This document shows, piece by piece, positions 9,001-16,981 of a DNA stretch of 64,000 nt. Position 1 is the first letter of the stretch. Every line of letters begins with the position of its first letter. The notes below the pieces were generated by a model. It ran no database searches. It was not told where the DNA came from and saw only the letters and a program-made list of their open reading frames with translations. The translations under genes were made by a program, and so were the position numbers. The DNA lies in contig JAUCGF010000076.1 of the NCBI GenBank assembly GCA_030378005.1, positions 1-64,000 of the forward strand, read 5' to 3'. The stretch is from Desulfococcaceae bacterium HSG9 (GTDB taxonomy: Bacteria > Desulfobacterota > Desulfobacteria > Desulfobacterales > JAUCGF01).

Positions 9001-10925
9001 TGAAAAACTTCGGCGAAAATCATCCGGCAGTTGCTAGAGCATATAACAACCTCGGATCGTCCTATAAAGCATTAGGCGAATACAGTAAAGCCATTGATTA
9101 TTTTGATCGAGCACTTTCCATTGATTTGGAAAACCTTGGCGAAAATCATCCGAATGTGGCGACTCGTTACAACAATCTCGGCGAGGCTTATCAAGCATTG
9201 GGCGAATACAGTAAAGCCTTTGAGTATTATGAGCGGGCCCTTGGAATTTATATAAAATTTTTAGGTCATGAACATCCGAATACGAAGACAATAGAGAATA
9301 ACTTGGAAACAGTTAGAAAGGCATATCACAATCAAAATTCGATTTTTGATGGAACACAAAAAAAATTAGCCGATGAAAAAATTGTTGAGAAAAAATTTGA
9401 TCAAGCACCTATACTTCAATTTCTCAAAAAAGCTGGCTTCAAAATCAGTAAATTTTCAAATTCAAACAAAGTTTATGCTTCATCAGATAAAAATCCTTGG
9501 AAGAACTATTTCCATAAGGGAATCTACATTACTGCGTGCATAAACAGGTCACTTGACCGTGATGAAGCGAATATTATTTTTCAAAAAGCTATTGATTATA
9601 CTGACCATGCACTTGTTTTAACAGATCGAAAACCAAAACTAGATGGATGGATGGAAATGGCAAGTATGCGTCTAAATGATAGAAACCCATTTATACTTAT
9701 CCCAATAACGCAAGATATAATTAATGAAGGTATTTCAGAAAAGAAGGAAGCTAAAGTTTTTACTGAACACATTATCAAATTCATTAAGAGGTATAACCCA
9801 TATGATGTGCGTAGCCCTGTATTTGATATTTTTGGTTTTTTTGGTCGAGAAGTAATCATGGATGAAATTCTAAGTGAACTGATGTTAGGAAAAAATATGG
9901 GATTGTTTGGTATTCATAAGATAGGAAAAAGTTCTGTACTAAAGGCATTGCAGAAAAAAGCTGAAATTCCAGTTGCTTATGTTTGCTTAGAAGAAGATAT
10001 ATCTTTGGATGAAATTATTGAAAGAATCATTAGCGGTTGGATAGATGATATTCATGTCAAATTTCCAGATTTTGCATTGAATGGCCAAATTGCAATAGAT
10101 TCAATTTATAAAGAAAATTTTAAACCACATGCAGAAAAGTTATTAAAATACTTGGAAACAGTTGGCCAAATTCCATATTTAAGCATTTTTTTTGATGAAA
10201 TTGATAAAATTGTTCCTTATAAAGAAGACGAAAAAACAATAATTAAACGTTATGTTAGGACAATGGATTTATTACGTGGATTCCAACAAGAAACAAATAG
10301 TATATCTTATCTTTTTGCAGGTGTTAATCCTTCATTTGCGAGAGTTAATTATTTTTGGGGCAATCAAAAAAATCCGATGCATCAGCTCATTATTGAAAAA
10401 TTCTTACCACCATTAAACAATGATGAATGTGAAGTTATGTTAAAAAGTTTAGGAACTCAAATTGGTGTAATTTATAGCGATGAATCAATGGAGTTTATAA
10501 TCAGAAAAAGTGGTTTACATCCTTTTATCGCGCGTAGATTTTGTAGCGTAGTTTATCAAAAATTTAAAGCGACTGGTGAAATACCATTTAAAATTGTTAG
10601 AGAAACTGCTGATGAATTCATTTATCATCCATCTTTAAATGATTACTTTAATGATCATGCTCTGTGGGGTGAGCTTTCAAAAGATGAAATATGGGGGAAA
10701 GGTGTGGGTAATGAAAATCATCGTATCCTCTGTGAACTAGCAGGCTCAAAAGAAGGATTGTCAAAGACCGACCTTTCATGTGGCCAAAATGACAGAATTA
10801 TATTTGAAAAGGCATTTTCAGCTCTTAATGAAAGGAGTATCATTGTTAAGGACTTAACCGAATCTGATCACTATACAATATCGTTTGAATTATTTAAAGA
10901 TTGGATTAATGCACACAAGATTTAA
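6054..10925 (+). CDS. CHAT protease - NTPase - TPR - second ATPase giant fusion protein
   Basis: A 1623-residue multidomain protein. Residues about 90-330 form a CHAT (caspase-like) protease domain with a likely catalytic His196 (HISGHAG) and Cys241 (LSGCST). Residues about 350-640 are a P-loop STAND-like NTPase with Walker A GAAGVGKS (388-395) and Walker B YLDD (468-471). A helical linker follows. Residues about 790-1085 hold seven or more 42-residue kinesin-light-chain-type TPRs. Residues about 1130-1235 form a small alpha/beta domain I cannot name. Residues about 1245-1510 are a second P-loop ATPase with Walker A GIHKIGKSS (1286-1294) and Walker B FFDEID (to 1384), then a winged-helix-like tail. 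CHAT-STAND-TPR proteins act as regulated proteases in bacterial immunity and cell death, so defence is inferred, not shown. DNA after about 9240 becomes distinctly AT-rich, suggesting the C-terminal half was joined later. The next gene starts 29 bases downstream. Confidence 0.85.
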   Translation: MKKCTIKIEPGNDTQDVTVKYNDMKSHAISASRMADVIKASETAIGQSNAVETGRELFSVLDGSGGRLRAEMEKADETGEVLALYLDLPPVYDSLPFELLFDNGFLLQDEDLYLFRLADTKKRKYKTESRALGILFMACSPEGQTALNFEDEEELILREAEKLQLNLAVEDSGSADGLKDMVIGAGGFDVLHISGHAGIDDKLGPVFYMENEIGWQDKVTPERFNKSLQGFQPRILFLSGCSTSKRDTETNDPSFTEKMVSFGVPFVMGWAEPVYDSAASKMAAQLFKYLAMGKDIAESVRLARGVVRDFVHTWALFRVYCNRSLPDALIPAGMGIRTQTYRKTVHRMLEHSEIQVLAQGFVGRRRLIQKGVKVLRGFEAQKGLLITGAAGVGKSCLAGKLIERFEQKKLLAFHGKLETGALFQKFIDLFERFDIQTGLEAIHSDKPPEERLMGLFRQALQELPVIIYLDDFERNLERRPAGADDADDVFQVKKDVLPLVRGLLRGVSWAEGQSNLMISTRYPFKLEHAGRESVSENLIRIALMSMRDAELKKKIEKLEFIANSPHRKIYETAGRGNPRLLEWLDKIAEEEGKYDLAELHTRVSGKQEDYIAEYMSDLIANTDGEAFNTFLHRSAVYRQPVPADAFAEFGTAELLRRAVLLTLMEQETRPNRDVYWVHPMIRDKQREKLSASDQTAAHETAAKWYETAIEQTGQVSYSSLFEAVYHSLAAGRIRQACKHAIPLGEMMENMQLYRELVEMQQNVAESVTAAVIAEALAEKDGNVAELMSDLGAAYHTMGDYHSVIQWTEKALAIDLKNFSENHPKVAIRYNNIGLAYDELGEYSKAIKYYERALAIDLKNFGENHPKVAIRYNNFGSAYNALGEYNKAIEYFDRALAIDLKNFGENHPNVAIRYNNLGFAYQSLGEYIKAVEYYERALAIDLKNFGKNHPDTAIDCNNLGFAYQSLGEYIKAIKYIERALAIDLKNFGENHPAVARAYNNLGSSYKALGEYSKAIDYFDRALSIDLENLGENHPNVATRYNNLGEAYQALGEYSKAFEYYERALGIYIKFLGHEHPNTKTIENNLETVRKAYHNQNSIFDGTQKKLADEKIVEKKFDQAPILQFLKKAGFKISKFSNSNKVYASSDKNPWKNYFHKGIYITACINRSLDRDEANIIFQKAIDYTDHALVLTDRKPKLDGWMEMASMRLNDRNPFILIPITQDIINEGISEKKEAKVFTEHIIKFIKRYNPYDVRSPVFDIFGFFGREVIMDEILSELMLGKNMGLFGIHKIGKSSVLKALQKKAEIPVAYVCLEEDISLDEIIERIISGWIDDIHVKFPDFALNGQIAIDSIYKENFKPHAEKLLKYLETVGQIPYLSIFFDEIDKIVPYKEDEKTIIKRYVRTMDLLRGFQQETNSISYLFAGVNPSFARVNYFWGNQKNPMHQLIIEKFLPPLNNDECEVMLKSLGTQIGVIYSDESMEFIIRKSGLHPFIARRFCSVVYQKFKATGEIPFKIVRETADEFIYHPSLNDYFNDHALWGELSKDEIWGKGVGNENHRILCELAGSKEGLSKTDLSCGQNDRIIFEKAFSALNERSIIVKDLTESDHYTISFELFKDWINAHKI
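8481..9280 (+). repeat. 126-bp coding repeats (TPR array)
   Basis: Within the CHAT gene, a 126-bp unit (42 codons) recurs with exact period, starting at 8481, 8607, 8733, 8859, 8985, 9111 and 9237. Several units are nearly identical at the DNA level, including synonymous positions (the GATTTGAAAAACTTCGGCG block). This points to recent amplification or gene conversion and makes the repeat number likely to vary between strains. Confidence 0.9.
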
Positions 10926-10954
10926 TGAAGCAGTTAAAAAGATAGGAGTTTATT

Positions 10955-13138
10955 ATGTCGATAAATCCATATAATTACGGAGTGCCTGTAACGCATGAAA
11001 AGTTTGTTGGTCGTTGGCAACAACTGAGAAATATTGCTAATACGTTTGATAGTGTAGAAGGTCACTCACATGCTTTAATAGGTGGACGACGATTTGGGAA
11101 AAGTAGTTTTCTTGAAGTATTACGATTTTTATTGATGGAAAGAATAAAACGATCATCTCATCACGATTATAATATTTTTCCTATAGTTATCAATTTAAAA
11201 AGAACTGAAGAAAATAGTCCTGTTGGTATTTTCGGCTTAATTTTAAATACAATTCATCAATATTTTAATTTAAAACGACTGAGGAATGACTTGGGAATAA
11301 CTTTTAAACTACATTTAATAAACACAAAACTTAATAATTTCGTAGAACAAAACCGGAAAACATGTCCTTATCAGGAATTTGAGCATATCATTGATGAATT
11401 TTTGAATGTTTTTGAAGAAAAATACGGAATATCACGTATAGTGATCATGCTGGATGAAGTGGAATATTTACTCAACGAAAATTGGGCAACATCTTTTTTG
11501 GATAAGTTGCGCTCATTAATATATGATTCTTTCCTAAAGAAGCATATACGTATAGTGATTGCCGGGTCTTCCAAAGTACTTGAAGCTCGACAGAAAGGTT
11601 CTCCCTTGTTAAATATGCTAGAATTAACTCACCTTCACTCTTTAAAAAAAGAAGATGTTATCTCGATAGTTAAATGGGCGGGTATTGTTCCGAAGTCTGT
11701 TGCAAACGAAGTCTTTTACCAATGCGGTGGGCACCCTTTCATCGCCCAATATCTTATGTATTACATCTGGCAGGAAATAGAACATGAAAATGTTATGGAT
11801 GTTGTTTCAAAGGTAATATACAAATTCAAACATGAGCGGTACGCTGATATCTATCAATGGAATCGTGAAATAGGCGACTCAGGACAAGATGTTTACAGAT
11901 TGCTCGTCGAGCATGGCAAATGGCTTACGGAAAAAGAAATCCGAAAAACGATACATGACAAAAGAATAAAGGTTGATATCGCCTTAACCACGCTCTGTTA
12001 TCATGGATTAGCAATTCATGATGGTTCATGGAAAAGTTATCGTTATTCAGGGGAACTTTTTAAAAGCTGGTTTATGAATAATTCATTTGCTTCTACTGAA
12101 AGATCAGCAGTAACTCAGAATAAAGACCCTTTGTTAAAGATTATCATCAAAAAGACTATTTTTCCAACAGCTTTCTGTTATTCTTTAACGAAAGATGAAT
12201 ACCCGTTAATCACTTGTAAAATAGATAACTCTTCAGCATCTTGTGGAAATTGCCGTGTAAGTGTCGAAGCTGAAATACAGGGCTACAGTAAAATTGTCAC
12301 AGATACAAAAAAATTTTCAGCAGGAAAAACAGAAAATATAAGATTACTTACCAAAATTACCCATGAATCTTTATTCACTCTAAATGAAATTCGTCCGGCA
12401 TACCTTAGGGTAATCATTAAGAAACATGATAAATCAGGTGTTTATCAACTTGAAGATAAGACATATGAAATTAAACTACATGCTGCCAATACCGCTCTTT
12501 TAGCTATTAAAAATGAAAAAGGCATTATTGAAGATTTAGCTGATTATTTATCTGTTTTTGTAATACCACATACAGAGGAGATCGAAAAAGCAATTAAATT
12601 AGCTGCTGAACGTCACCCTGAATTATGTATTGTCGGTTATCAAGGAGCAATGTTAAATGGCCGTGAGACAGTGCGATCTCAAGCCAACGCAATATTTAAT
12701 ACACTCAAAAAAGATTATCAATTGCTATATACTAATGCGCCAAGAAATTTTGGAAAAGAACCTAAAAAATATACCCAACGCGTTCGCCTTCCGCATGAGA
12801 GTATTATGATGAATCAAAGCCAAGCTAATTGTATCGATGGAACTGTTCTTTTTGCAAGTCTACTCGAAAACATAGGTATTGAACCGCTCATTACAATAGT
12901 GAAGGGTCATGCTTTTGTTGGATGGCGAACATGGAGAGGTGTCAATGAATATGATTTTTTAGAAACAACTATGATTGGTACAGGAACTTTCAAAGAAGCA
13001 CTTGATGTTGGAAATGAACAATATAAAGATGCAATCAACAATAACTATGATAAAAACAAATTATTTGATCCTATCGGTTTTCTTCGTATCGTGGATGTAA
13101 CTAAATGTAGAAAAAATGAGATAACACCTTTGCTGTAA
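10955..13138 (+). CDS. STAND-like ATPase with C-terminal transglutaminase-like domain
   Basis: A 727-residue protein. It starts with NPYNYGVPV...FVGR, the lead-in typical of ORC/STAND-like ATPases and also present before the second ATPase of the upstream gene (NPYDVRSPV...FFGRE). Walker A is GGRRFGKSS (43-51) and Walker B is VIMLDEVE (163-170). A winged-helix-like region follows to about 375, then a beta-rich segment (about 395-510). The C-terminal domain (about 545-727) looks like a transglutaminase/papain-like fold: Cys626 in ANCIDGTVLFASLL, His652 in KGHAFVGW, and Asp667 or Glu670 as candidate third residue. It could be a protease, cross-linker or deamidase. It lies 29 bases after the CHAT gene, is similarly AT-rich and was probably transcribed with it. 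A TAGGAG ribosome binding site precedes the ATG. Involvement in defence is inference. Confidence 0.8.
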   Translation: MSINPYNYGVPVTHEKFVGRWQQLRNIANTFDSVEGHSHALIGGRRFGKSSFLEVLRFLLMERIKRSSHHDYNIFPIVINLKRTEENSPVGIFGLILNTIHQYFNLKRLRNDLGITFKLHLINTKLNNFVEQNRKTCPYQEFEHIIDEFLNVFEEKYGISRIVIMLDEVEYLLNENWATSFLDKLRSLIYDSFLKKHIRIVIAGSSKVLEARQKGSPLLNMLELTHLHSLKKEDVISIVKWAGIVPKSVANEVFYQCGGHPFIAQYLMYYIWQEIEHENVMDVVSKVIYKFKHERYADIYQWNREIGDSGQDVYRLLVEHGKWLTEKEIRKTIHDKRIKVDIALTTLCYHGLAIHDGSWKSYRYSGELFKSWFMNNSFASTERSAVTQNKDPLLKIIIKKTIFPTAFCYSLTKDEYPLITCKIDNSSASCGNCRVSVEAEIQGYSKIVTDTKKFSAGKTENIRLLTKITHESLFTLNEIRPAYLRVIIKKHDKSGVYQLEDKTYEIKLHAANTALLAIKNEKGIIEDLADYLSVFVIPHTEEIEKAIKLAAERHPELCIVGYQGAMLNGRETVRSQANAIFNTLKKDYQLLYTNAPRNFGKEPKKYTQRVRLPHESIMMNQSQANCIDGTVLFASLLENIGIEPLITIVKGHAFVGWRTWRGVNEYDFLETTMIGTGTFKEALDVGNEQYKDAINNNYDKNKLFDPIGFLRIVDVTKCRKNEITPLL

Positions 13139-13202
13139 TCAATTAAAAATAAAGTAAAAACGTAAAAACTAAAAATGTCATTATAAACTTGGTGGTGATG
13201 TC

Positions 13203-13865
13203 ATGAAAAAATGCACAATCAAAATCGAACCCGGCAATGACACCCAAGACGTAACTGTCAAATACAATGATATGAAATCCCATTCCATATCCGCATCCCG
13301 AATGGCGGATGTGCTCAAGGCTTCGAAAGCGGCTACCGGGCAAGGCAAGGCTGTGGAAACAGGTTGGGAGCTGTTTTCTGTTTTAGATGGTTCGGGCGGG
13401 TGGCTGCGGTCTGAAATGGACAAAGCCGATGAAACCGGTGAGGTGCTGGCGCTTTATTTGGATTTGCCTCCGGTTTATGACGGTCTGCCCTTTGAACTGC
13501 TTTTGACAACGGGTTTTTGCTGCAGGATGAAGATTTGTATCTGTTTCGCCTGGCGGATACGAAAAAGCGGAAATATAAAACTGAATCGCGTGCCTTGCGT
13601 ATTCTGTTCATGGCCTGTTCGCCTGAAGGGCAGACCGCATTGAATTTTGAAGCTGAAGAAGAACTGATTTTGCGAGAGGCCGAGAAGCTGCATTTGAATC
13701 TCGCTGTGGAAGACAGCGGGGCCGCTGATGGTTTGAAAGATATGGTTATCAGAGCGGGCGGGTTTGACGTGCAGCATATTTCCGGTCATGCGGGCATTGA
13801 TGATAAAAAGGGGCCGGTGTTTTACATGGAAAATGAAATCGGCTGGCAAGACAAAGTGACGCCCA
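13203..13865 (+). pseudogene. Truncated, frameshifted copy of the CHAT module
   Basis: From its ATG this segment closely matches 6054-6716, the first 220 or so codons of the CHAT gene, with only scattered substitutions. Similarity begins exactly at the start codon: upstream DNA is unrelated. A one-base loss in a T-run (T5 at 6351-6356, T4 near 13502-13506) shifts the frame at about residue 100. Similarity ends near 13865, after the His motif but before the catalytic Cys position. The copy therefore cannot make an active protease even if the frameshift were a sequencing error. Downstream sequence to 14007 is unrecognised. Confidence 0.85.
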
Positions 13866-14007
13866 ATGCAGAATACCAATTGATGGCTGTATGCCGGATG
13901 TATTCAGATTGCTGATGACGAAGTTACACGCCGTCATTAGAACTCTCAGCCAGATGGGAAGAATTCTCTCGTCTGGAAATTATTCATATCATAAAGATGT
14001 GTGTCCA

Positions 14008-14589
14008 TTACATCCCCATTCCCAAATTATATCCTGCTAAAAATATTTTTAAACTATCTTTTTCATCTGAAGCCTCTGTAATCTCATATTCAAGAATCGG
14101 ATCTTCCAAATATTGCTTCTTATCAGGCAGCCATAAATTTTGTATTGCTAATTGTAGCTTATTATTAACCAAAGTTGAAAAAGGATAAATTCGCTTGGAA
14201 TTCTTAATACGAATATTTCCTGACATTTTGCCCATACTCGATTGAAAAAGAAGAAAAAAATAATCGGAAAATACTGGTACGCTGACTTTGATTTCATTCC
14301 ATTTGTGTTTCTTTGCTTCCTTAGATTCGGATATTAGCTTAATATTTTTTTCGATCGAGGTCGTGTTATTTTGAATTAATGTCAATTTTTTTTGAAGATC
14401 ATTTATGTGGTTTTGTGATTTTATTTGAGCAGTAGCAGATATTTTATCTTTTTTTTCTGCTTCTTTTTTGCCAAAGTAATAAGTTCCTAAACCACCAGTT
14501 GCAGTAAGAAGCACTCCAATAAAAACTACAATATTGCTTATTGTCAGAAAAGACACAGTACTATTCCTTTTTTTTCGGTCACTTTTCAT
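14008..14589 (-). CDS. Hypothetical membrane-anchored coiled-coil protein
   Basis: A 193-residue protein I do not recognise. It has a basic N-terminus, one membrane segment (about residues 14-40, ending in a Gly-rich stretch), a Lys/Glu/Gln-rich coiled-coil-like region (about 44-90) and a soluble C-terminal part of about 100 residues. This layout suggests an inner-membrane anchor with a cytoplasmic or periplasmic domain. It is AT-rich like the neighbouring island genes and lies opposite to the CHAT locus. No function can be assigned; membership of a defence island is a guess from position. Confidence 0.55.
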   Translation of the reverse strand: MKSDRKKRNSTVSFLTISNIVVFIGVLLTATGGLGTYYFGKKEAEKKDKISATAQIKSQNHINDLQKKLTLIQNNTTSIEKNIKLISESKEAKKHKWNEIKVSVPVFSDYFFLLFQSSMGKMSGNIRIKNSKRIYPFSTLVNNKLQLAIQNLWLPDKKQYLEDPILEYEITEASDEKDSLKIFLAGYNLGMGM

Positions 14590-14739
14590 TTAACTATTTC
14601 AAATTTTTAATAACTTCACTAACTCCGTTCTTCTTTACTGATGCAATCTCTTTTTCACACCTTGTTTGGAATAACACATTTGGATTTTCCCTATAAGGTG
14701 GTGATTGGCCGCCTTTAGATGCTAACTATATAAATATAC

Positions 14740-15177
14740 CTATGATGATTTGTAAATTTTTAGTGCTTGCAAAATATTAAGTGAGTTTGATAGCTTTGAT
14801 AGACTTTTAGACGCCTTATTAGATTCGCTTTTATACTTTTCAGCGTGCTGTTTTATTTTTGATAATGACTCTCGTAACTCAACCAACTCCCATATCAAAT
14901 CACTGTCTACTTCGTAAGTAATAAACTCATGTTGGCAGCGACTGCATATTCGTCCCCTCTGAAAAATCTTGATATCATCATGTTTATCTATGTACTTACG
15001 CTGTTCATAATCATCCGTTTTACATGATATTTTTGCAACAGACACTGCTTCACATTTTCTATGTTCTTCGCAGCTTGGACAAAACATTTTTGTTCCTTTT
15101 GGTTTCGACCGTTTTATTTTTGTTTTCACTTTTAGTCTCGGCCGTTTTATTTTTGTTTTCACTTTTAGTCTCGGCAT
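14740..15177 (-). CDS. Hypothetical zinc-ribbon protein with repeated basic N-terminus
   Basis: A 145-residue protein of unknown function. The N-terminus is a basic 11-residue unit (PRLKVKTKIKR) repeated twice. Two CxxC pairs follow (FCPSC near residue 33 and ICSRC near 78), forming a probable zinc ribbon; the second pair sits in a context (CxxCxxEFxTYE) reminiscent of the NrdR zinc ribbon, though no ATP-cone follows. The last 50 residues look like a coiled coil. It is preceded by an AAGGAGAG-type ribosome binding site (minus strand, about 15183-15190). A nucleic-acid-binding role is plausible but unproven. Confidence 0.55.
   Translation of the reverse strand: MPRLKVKTKIKRPRLKVKTKIKRSKPKGTKMFCPSCEEHRKCEAVSVAKISCKTDDYEQRKYIDKHDDIKIFQRGRICSRCQHEFITYEVDSDLIWELVELRESLSKIKQHAEKYKSESNKASKSLSKLSNSLNILQALKIYKSS
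15110..15175. repeat. Two perfect 33-bp tandem repeats
   Basis: Bases 15110-15142 and 15143-15175 are identical 33-bp direct repeats. They encode the duplicated 11-residue basic unit at the start of the zinc-ribbon protein. In-frame slippage could change copy number without breaking the gene. Confidence 0.9.
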
Positions 15178-15707
15178 TTTACTCTCCTTGTTTATTTTTC
15201 GCTAATTCTAAAAAAACCAGCAACCTTTTTCCGCCAGAAATCATGTCAGTAAAGAGGTTGCTGGATGTTACGCCACAGTCCGTCCCACATTTATCTCTTA
15301 CCACATCAAAAATAGTGGCGCAAATAATTTTTTACTCACATGACAAATTTACAAAAAATCATCCTATTTTTGGATGCCGTGGAATGGTACACACCTACCA
15401 ATATTGCTATTCTGCTGTATTCTGAAAAGTCTATAAATAAGAACCCGTGTTCAAGGTTTATTATAAGCACCAGTAAAAGCATTCTGTTTAAGCCCCGATT
15501 CAACCACCGAATGATTGAAAAGCGGTTTCAATAGAATTGCGGTTTTTTCAGACACCGGAGCACACTCAGGAGAAAAACGGATTTCCATTCTTAATCATAA
15601 TCTAAACGATCACGATTAAGAGAAAGAAATTATTGCTTCCGGCGTAATTATTCACTATAATAGTTTTAAAAAAGTAACATTACAGCTAAGAGGGAGGAAA
15701 GGGAACC
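15178..15707. other. Intergenic region between zinc-ribbon gene and xdhC-like gene
   Basis: About 530 bases with no credible gene, containing divergent promoters for the flanking genes. It has an inverted repeat CCAGCAACCT/AGGTTGCTGG at about 15217-15263, and a degenerate CTTAATCATAATCT...GATTAAGAG hairpin at about 15592-15626 that resembles the AT-rich palindrome at 25778-25839. A strong purine-rich ribosome binding site (GAGGGAGGAAAGGG) precedes the ATG at 15708. Confidence 0.6.
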
Positions 15708-16751
15708 ATGCAAGAACAAATCAACACCGTTTGTCAAATGTTAAAACAGGGACAACCTTGTGTCATGGCTTTAGTGCTTCATCAGGCGGGGTCGGCTCCC
15801 AGAGCGGCGGGTGCCCGTATGCTCATCAAACCGGACGGCAAAATCTTGGGCACAATTGGCGGCGGCATTATGGAAGCAAACGTCATTGAGGCCGCCCGGG
15901 AAGTTTTCGACTCCCAGAAAAGTATCACAAAAACCTTTGATATGACATCCACTATCGTCGATTCAGCAGATATGATCTGTGGTGGTCGGATGGAAATCCT
16001 GATCGAATATTGCACGCCTGAAAAAGAGCTACTTCGGCTTTTCAATGATCTTCGGCATGAACTTGATCGGTACCGGAAATGTCTCTTGGTAACGGAACTG
16101 ATGCCATTGTCCGGGAATACCTGGCAAGTGAGGCGTGCTTTGATCCGTAAAAACGAGTCTATATACGGTGATGCGGTTATTCCGGTGCACCTGAACGCTG
16201 AAATCAAAGCGAATATGGCTAATATGAGAAATCCTGTTCTAAGGGAAATTGATGGACAACGCTTTTTTGTCGAACCTTATGCGAATATGGGAACAGTTTA
16301 TCTTTTCGGTGCCGGCCATGTGGCTCTCGAAGTTGCCAATCTCGCCAAAAATGTGGATTTCCAAACTGTTGTCATGGATGACCGCCGGGAGTTTGCCAAC
16401 TCAGACCGTTTCGTAACGGCCGATGAAGTTATCGTGCGGCCATCCTTTGAACATGCTTTGGAAGGGCTGGAAATAGATGAAGACAGTTACATGGTAATCC
16501 TCACTCGCGGACATAGCTACGATAACACAGTGTTGCGTCAGGTGTTGCGTACTTCGGCCGGCTATATCGGCATGATCGGTTCTACTCGCAAGCGGGATAC
16601 AATTTATAAAGCCCTGCAAAATGAGGGCGTTTCGGCCCGTGAACTGGAACGGGTACACTGCCCTATCGGGCTTGCAATTAAAGCGCAAACCCCGGAAGAA
16701 ATTGCCGTCAGCGTTGTTGCTGAATTGATTCAATCGCGTGCATCCCAATAA
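15708..16751 (+). CDS. XdhC/CoxI family protein
   Basis: A 347-residue protein with the two XdhC/CoxI parts: an N-terminal domain (about 10-75) with AGSAPRAAGARM and GTIGGGIMEA, and a C-terminal Rossmann-like domain from about 200 with VYLFGAGHVALEVA. The VILTRGHSYDNTVLRQVL and YIGMIGSTRKR motifs near 265-300 are typical. The family supports molybdenum-cofactor sulfuration and insertion into xanthine dehydrogenase or CO-dehydrogenase-like enzymes. No molybdenum hydroxylase is nearby, so the client enzyme is unknown; related proteins also occur as stand-alone selenium or molybdenum hydroxylase accessory factors. The gene is flanked by repeat elements and runs convergently with the following minus-strand cluster. 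Confidence 0.85.
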   Translation: MQEQINTVCQMLKQGQPCVMALVLHQAGSAPRAAGARMLIKPDGKILGTIGGGIMEANVIEAAREVFDSQKSITKTFDMTSTIVDSADMICGGRMEILIEYCTPEKELLRLFNDLRHELDRYRKCLLVTELMPLSGNTWQVRRALIRKNESIYGDAVIPVHLNAEIKANMANMRNPVLREIDGQRFFVEPYANMGTVYLFGAGHVALEVANLAKNVDFQTVVMDDRREFANSDRFVTADEVIVRPSFEHALEGLEIDEDSYMVILTRGHSYDNTVLRQVLRTSAGYIGMIGSTRKRDTIYKALQNEGVSARELERVHCPIGLAIKAQTPEEIAVSVVAELIQSRASQ

Positions 16752-16802
16752 TTGTCGAGGCTATCGTATTTCCAAAAAACGGCAGCCCCTTAAATAAACT
16801 AC

Positions 16803-16911
16803 TGTTGTGTCAAGTGAAAATCAGGAGTGCAAACTTCAGTTTGCCGCTTTTGGAGTGTTTTGGCAAACTGAAGTTTGCATTCCTGCCCGTCAGCTAAATG
16901 TTGACACAACA
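16803..16911. repeat. 109-bp palindromic element (MITE-like)
   Basis: Outer arms TGTTGTGTCAA (16803-16813) and TTGACACAACA (16901-16911) enclose inner arms around GTGCAAACTTCAGTTTGCC (16828-16845) and its near-perfect complement at 16861-16880. It lies between convergent genes and could act as a bidirectional terminator. The nested inverted-repeat structure is that of a small non-autonomous element. The core resembles the shorter hairpin at 41700-41717. Confidence 0.7.
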
Positions 16912-16981
16912 CCACCCGGATTCAGTAGCACGTTCCACTGACGCGCTCTACAATTCAGGTATATTTTTTTGGGCAAATCCA

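Noticed and set aside
8199-9291. Minus-strand frames across the TPR array
   Set aside because: Antisense shadows of the 126-bp repeats; they repeat with the same period and match no known protein family.
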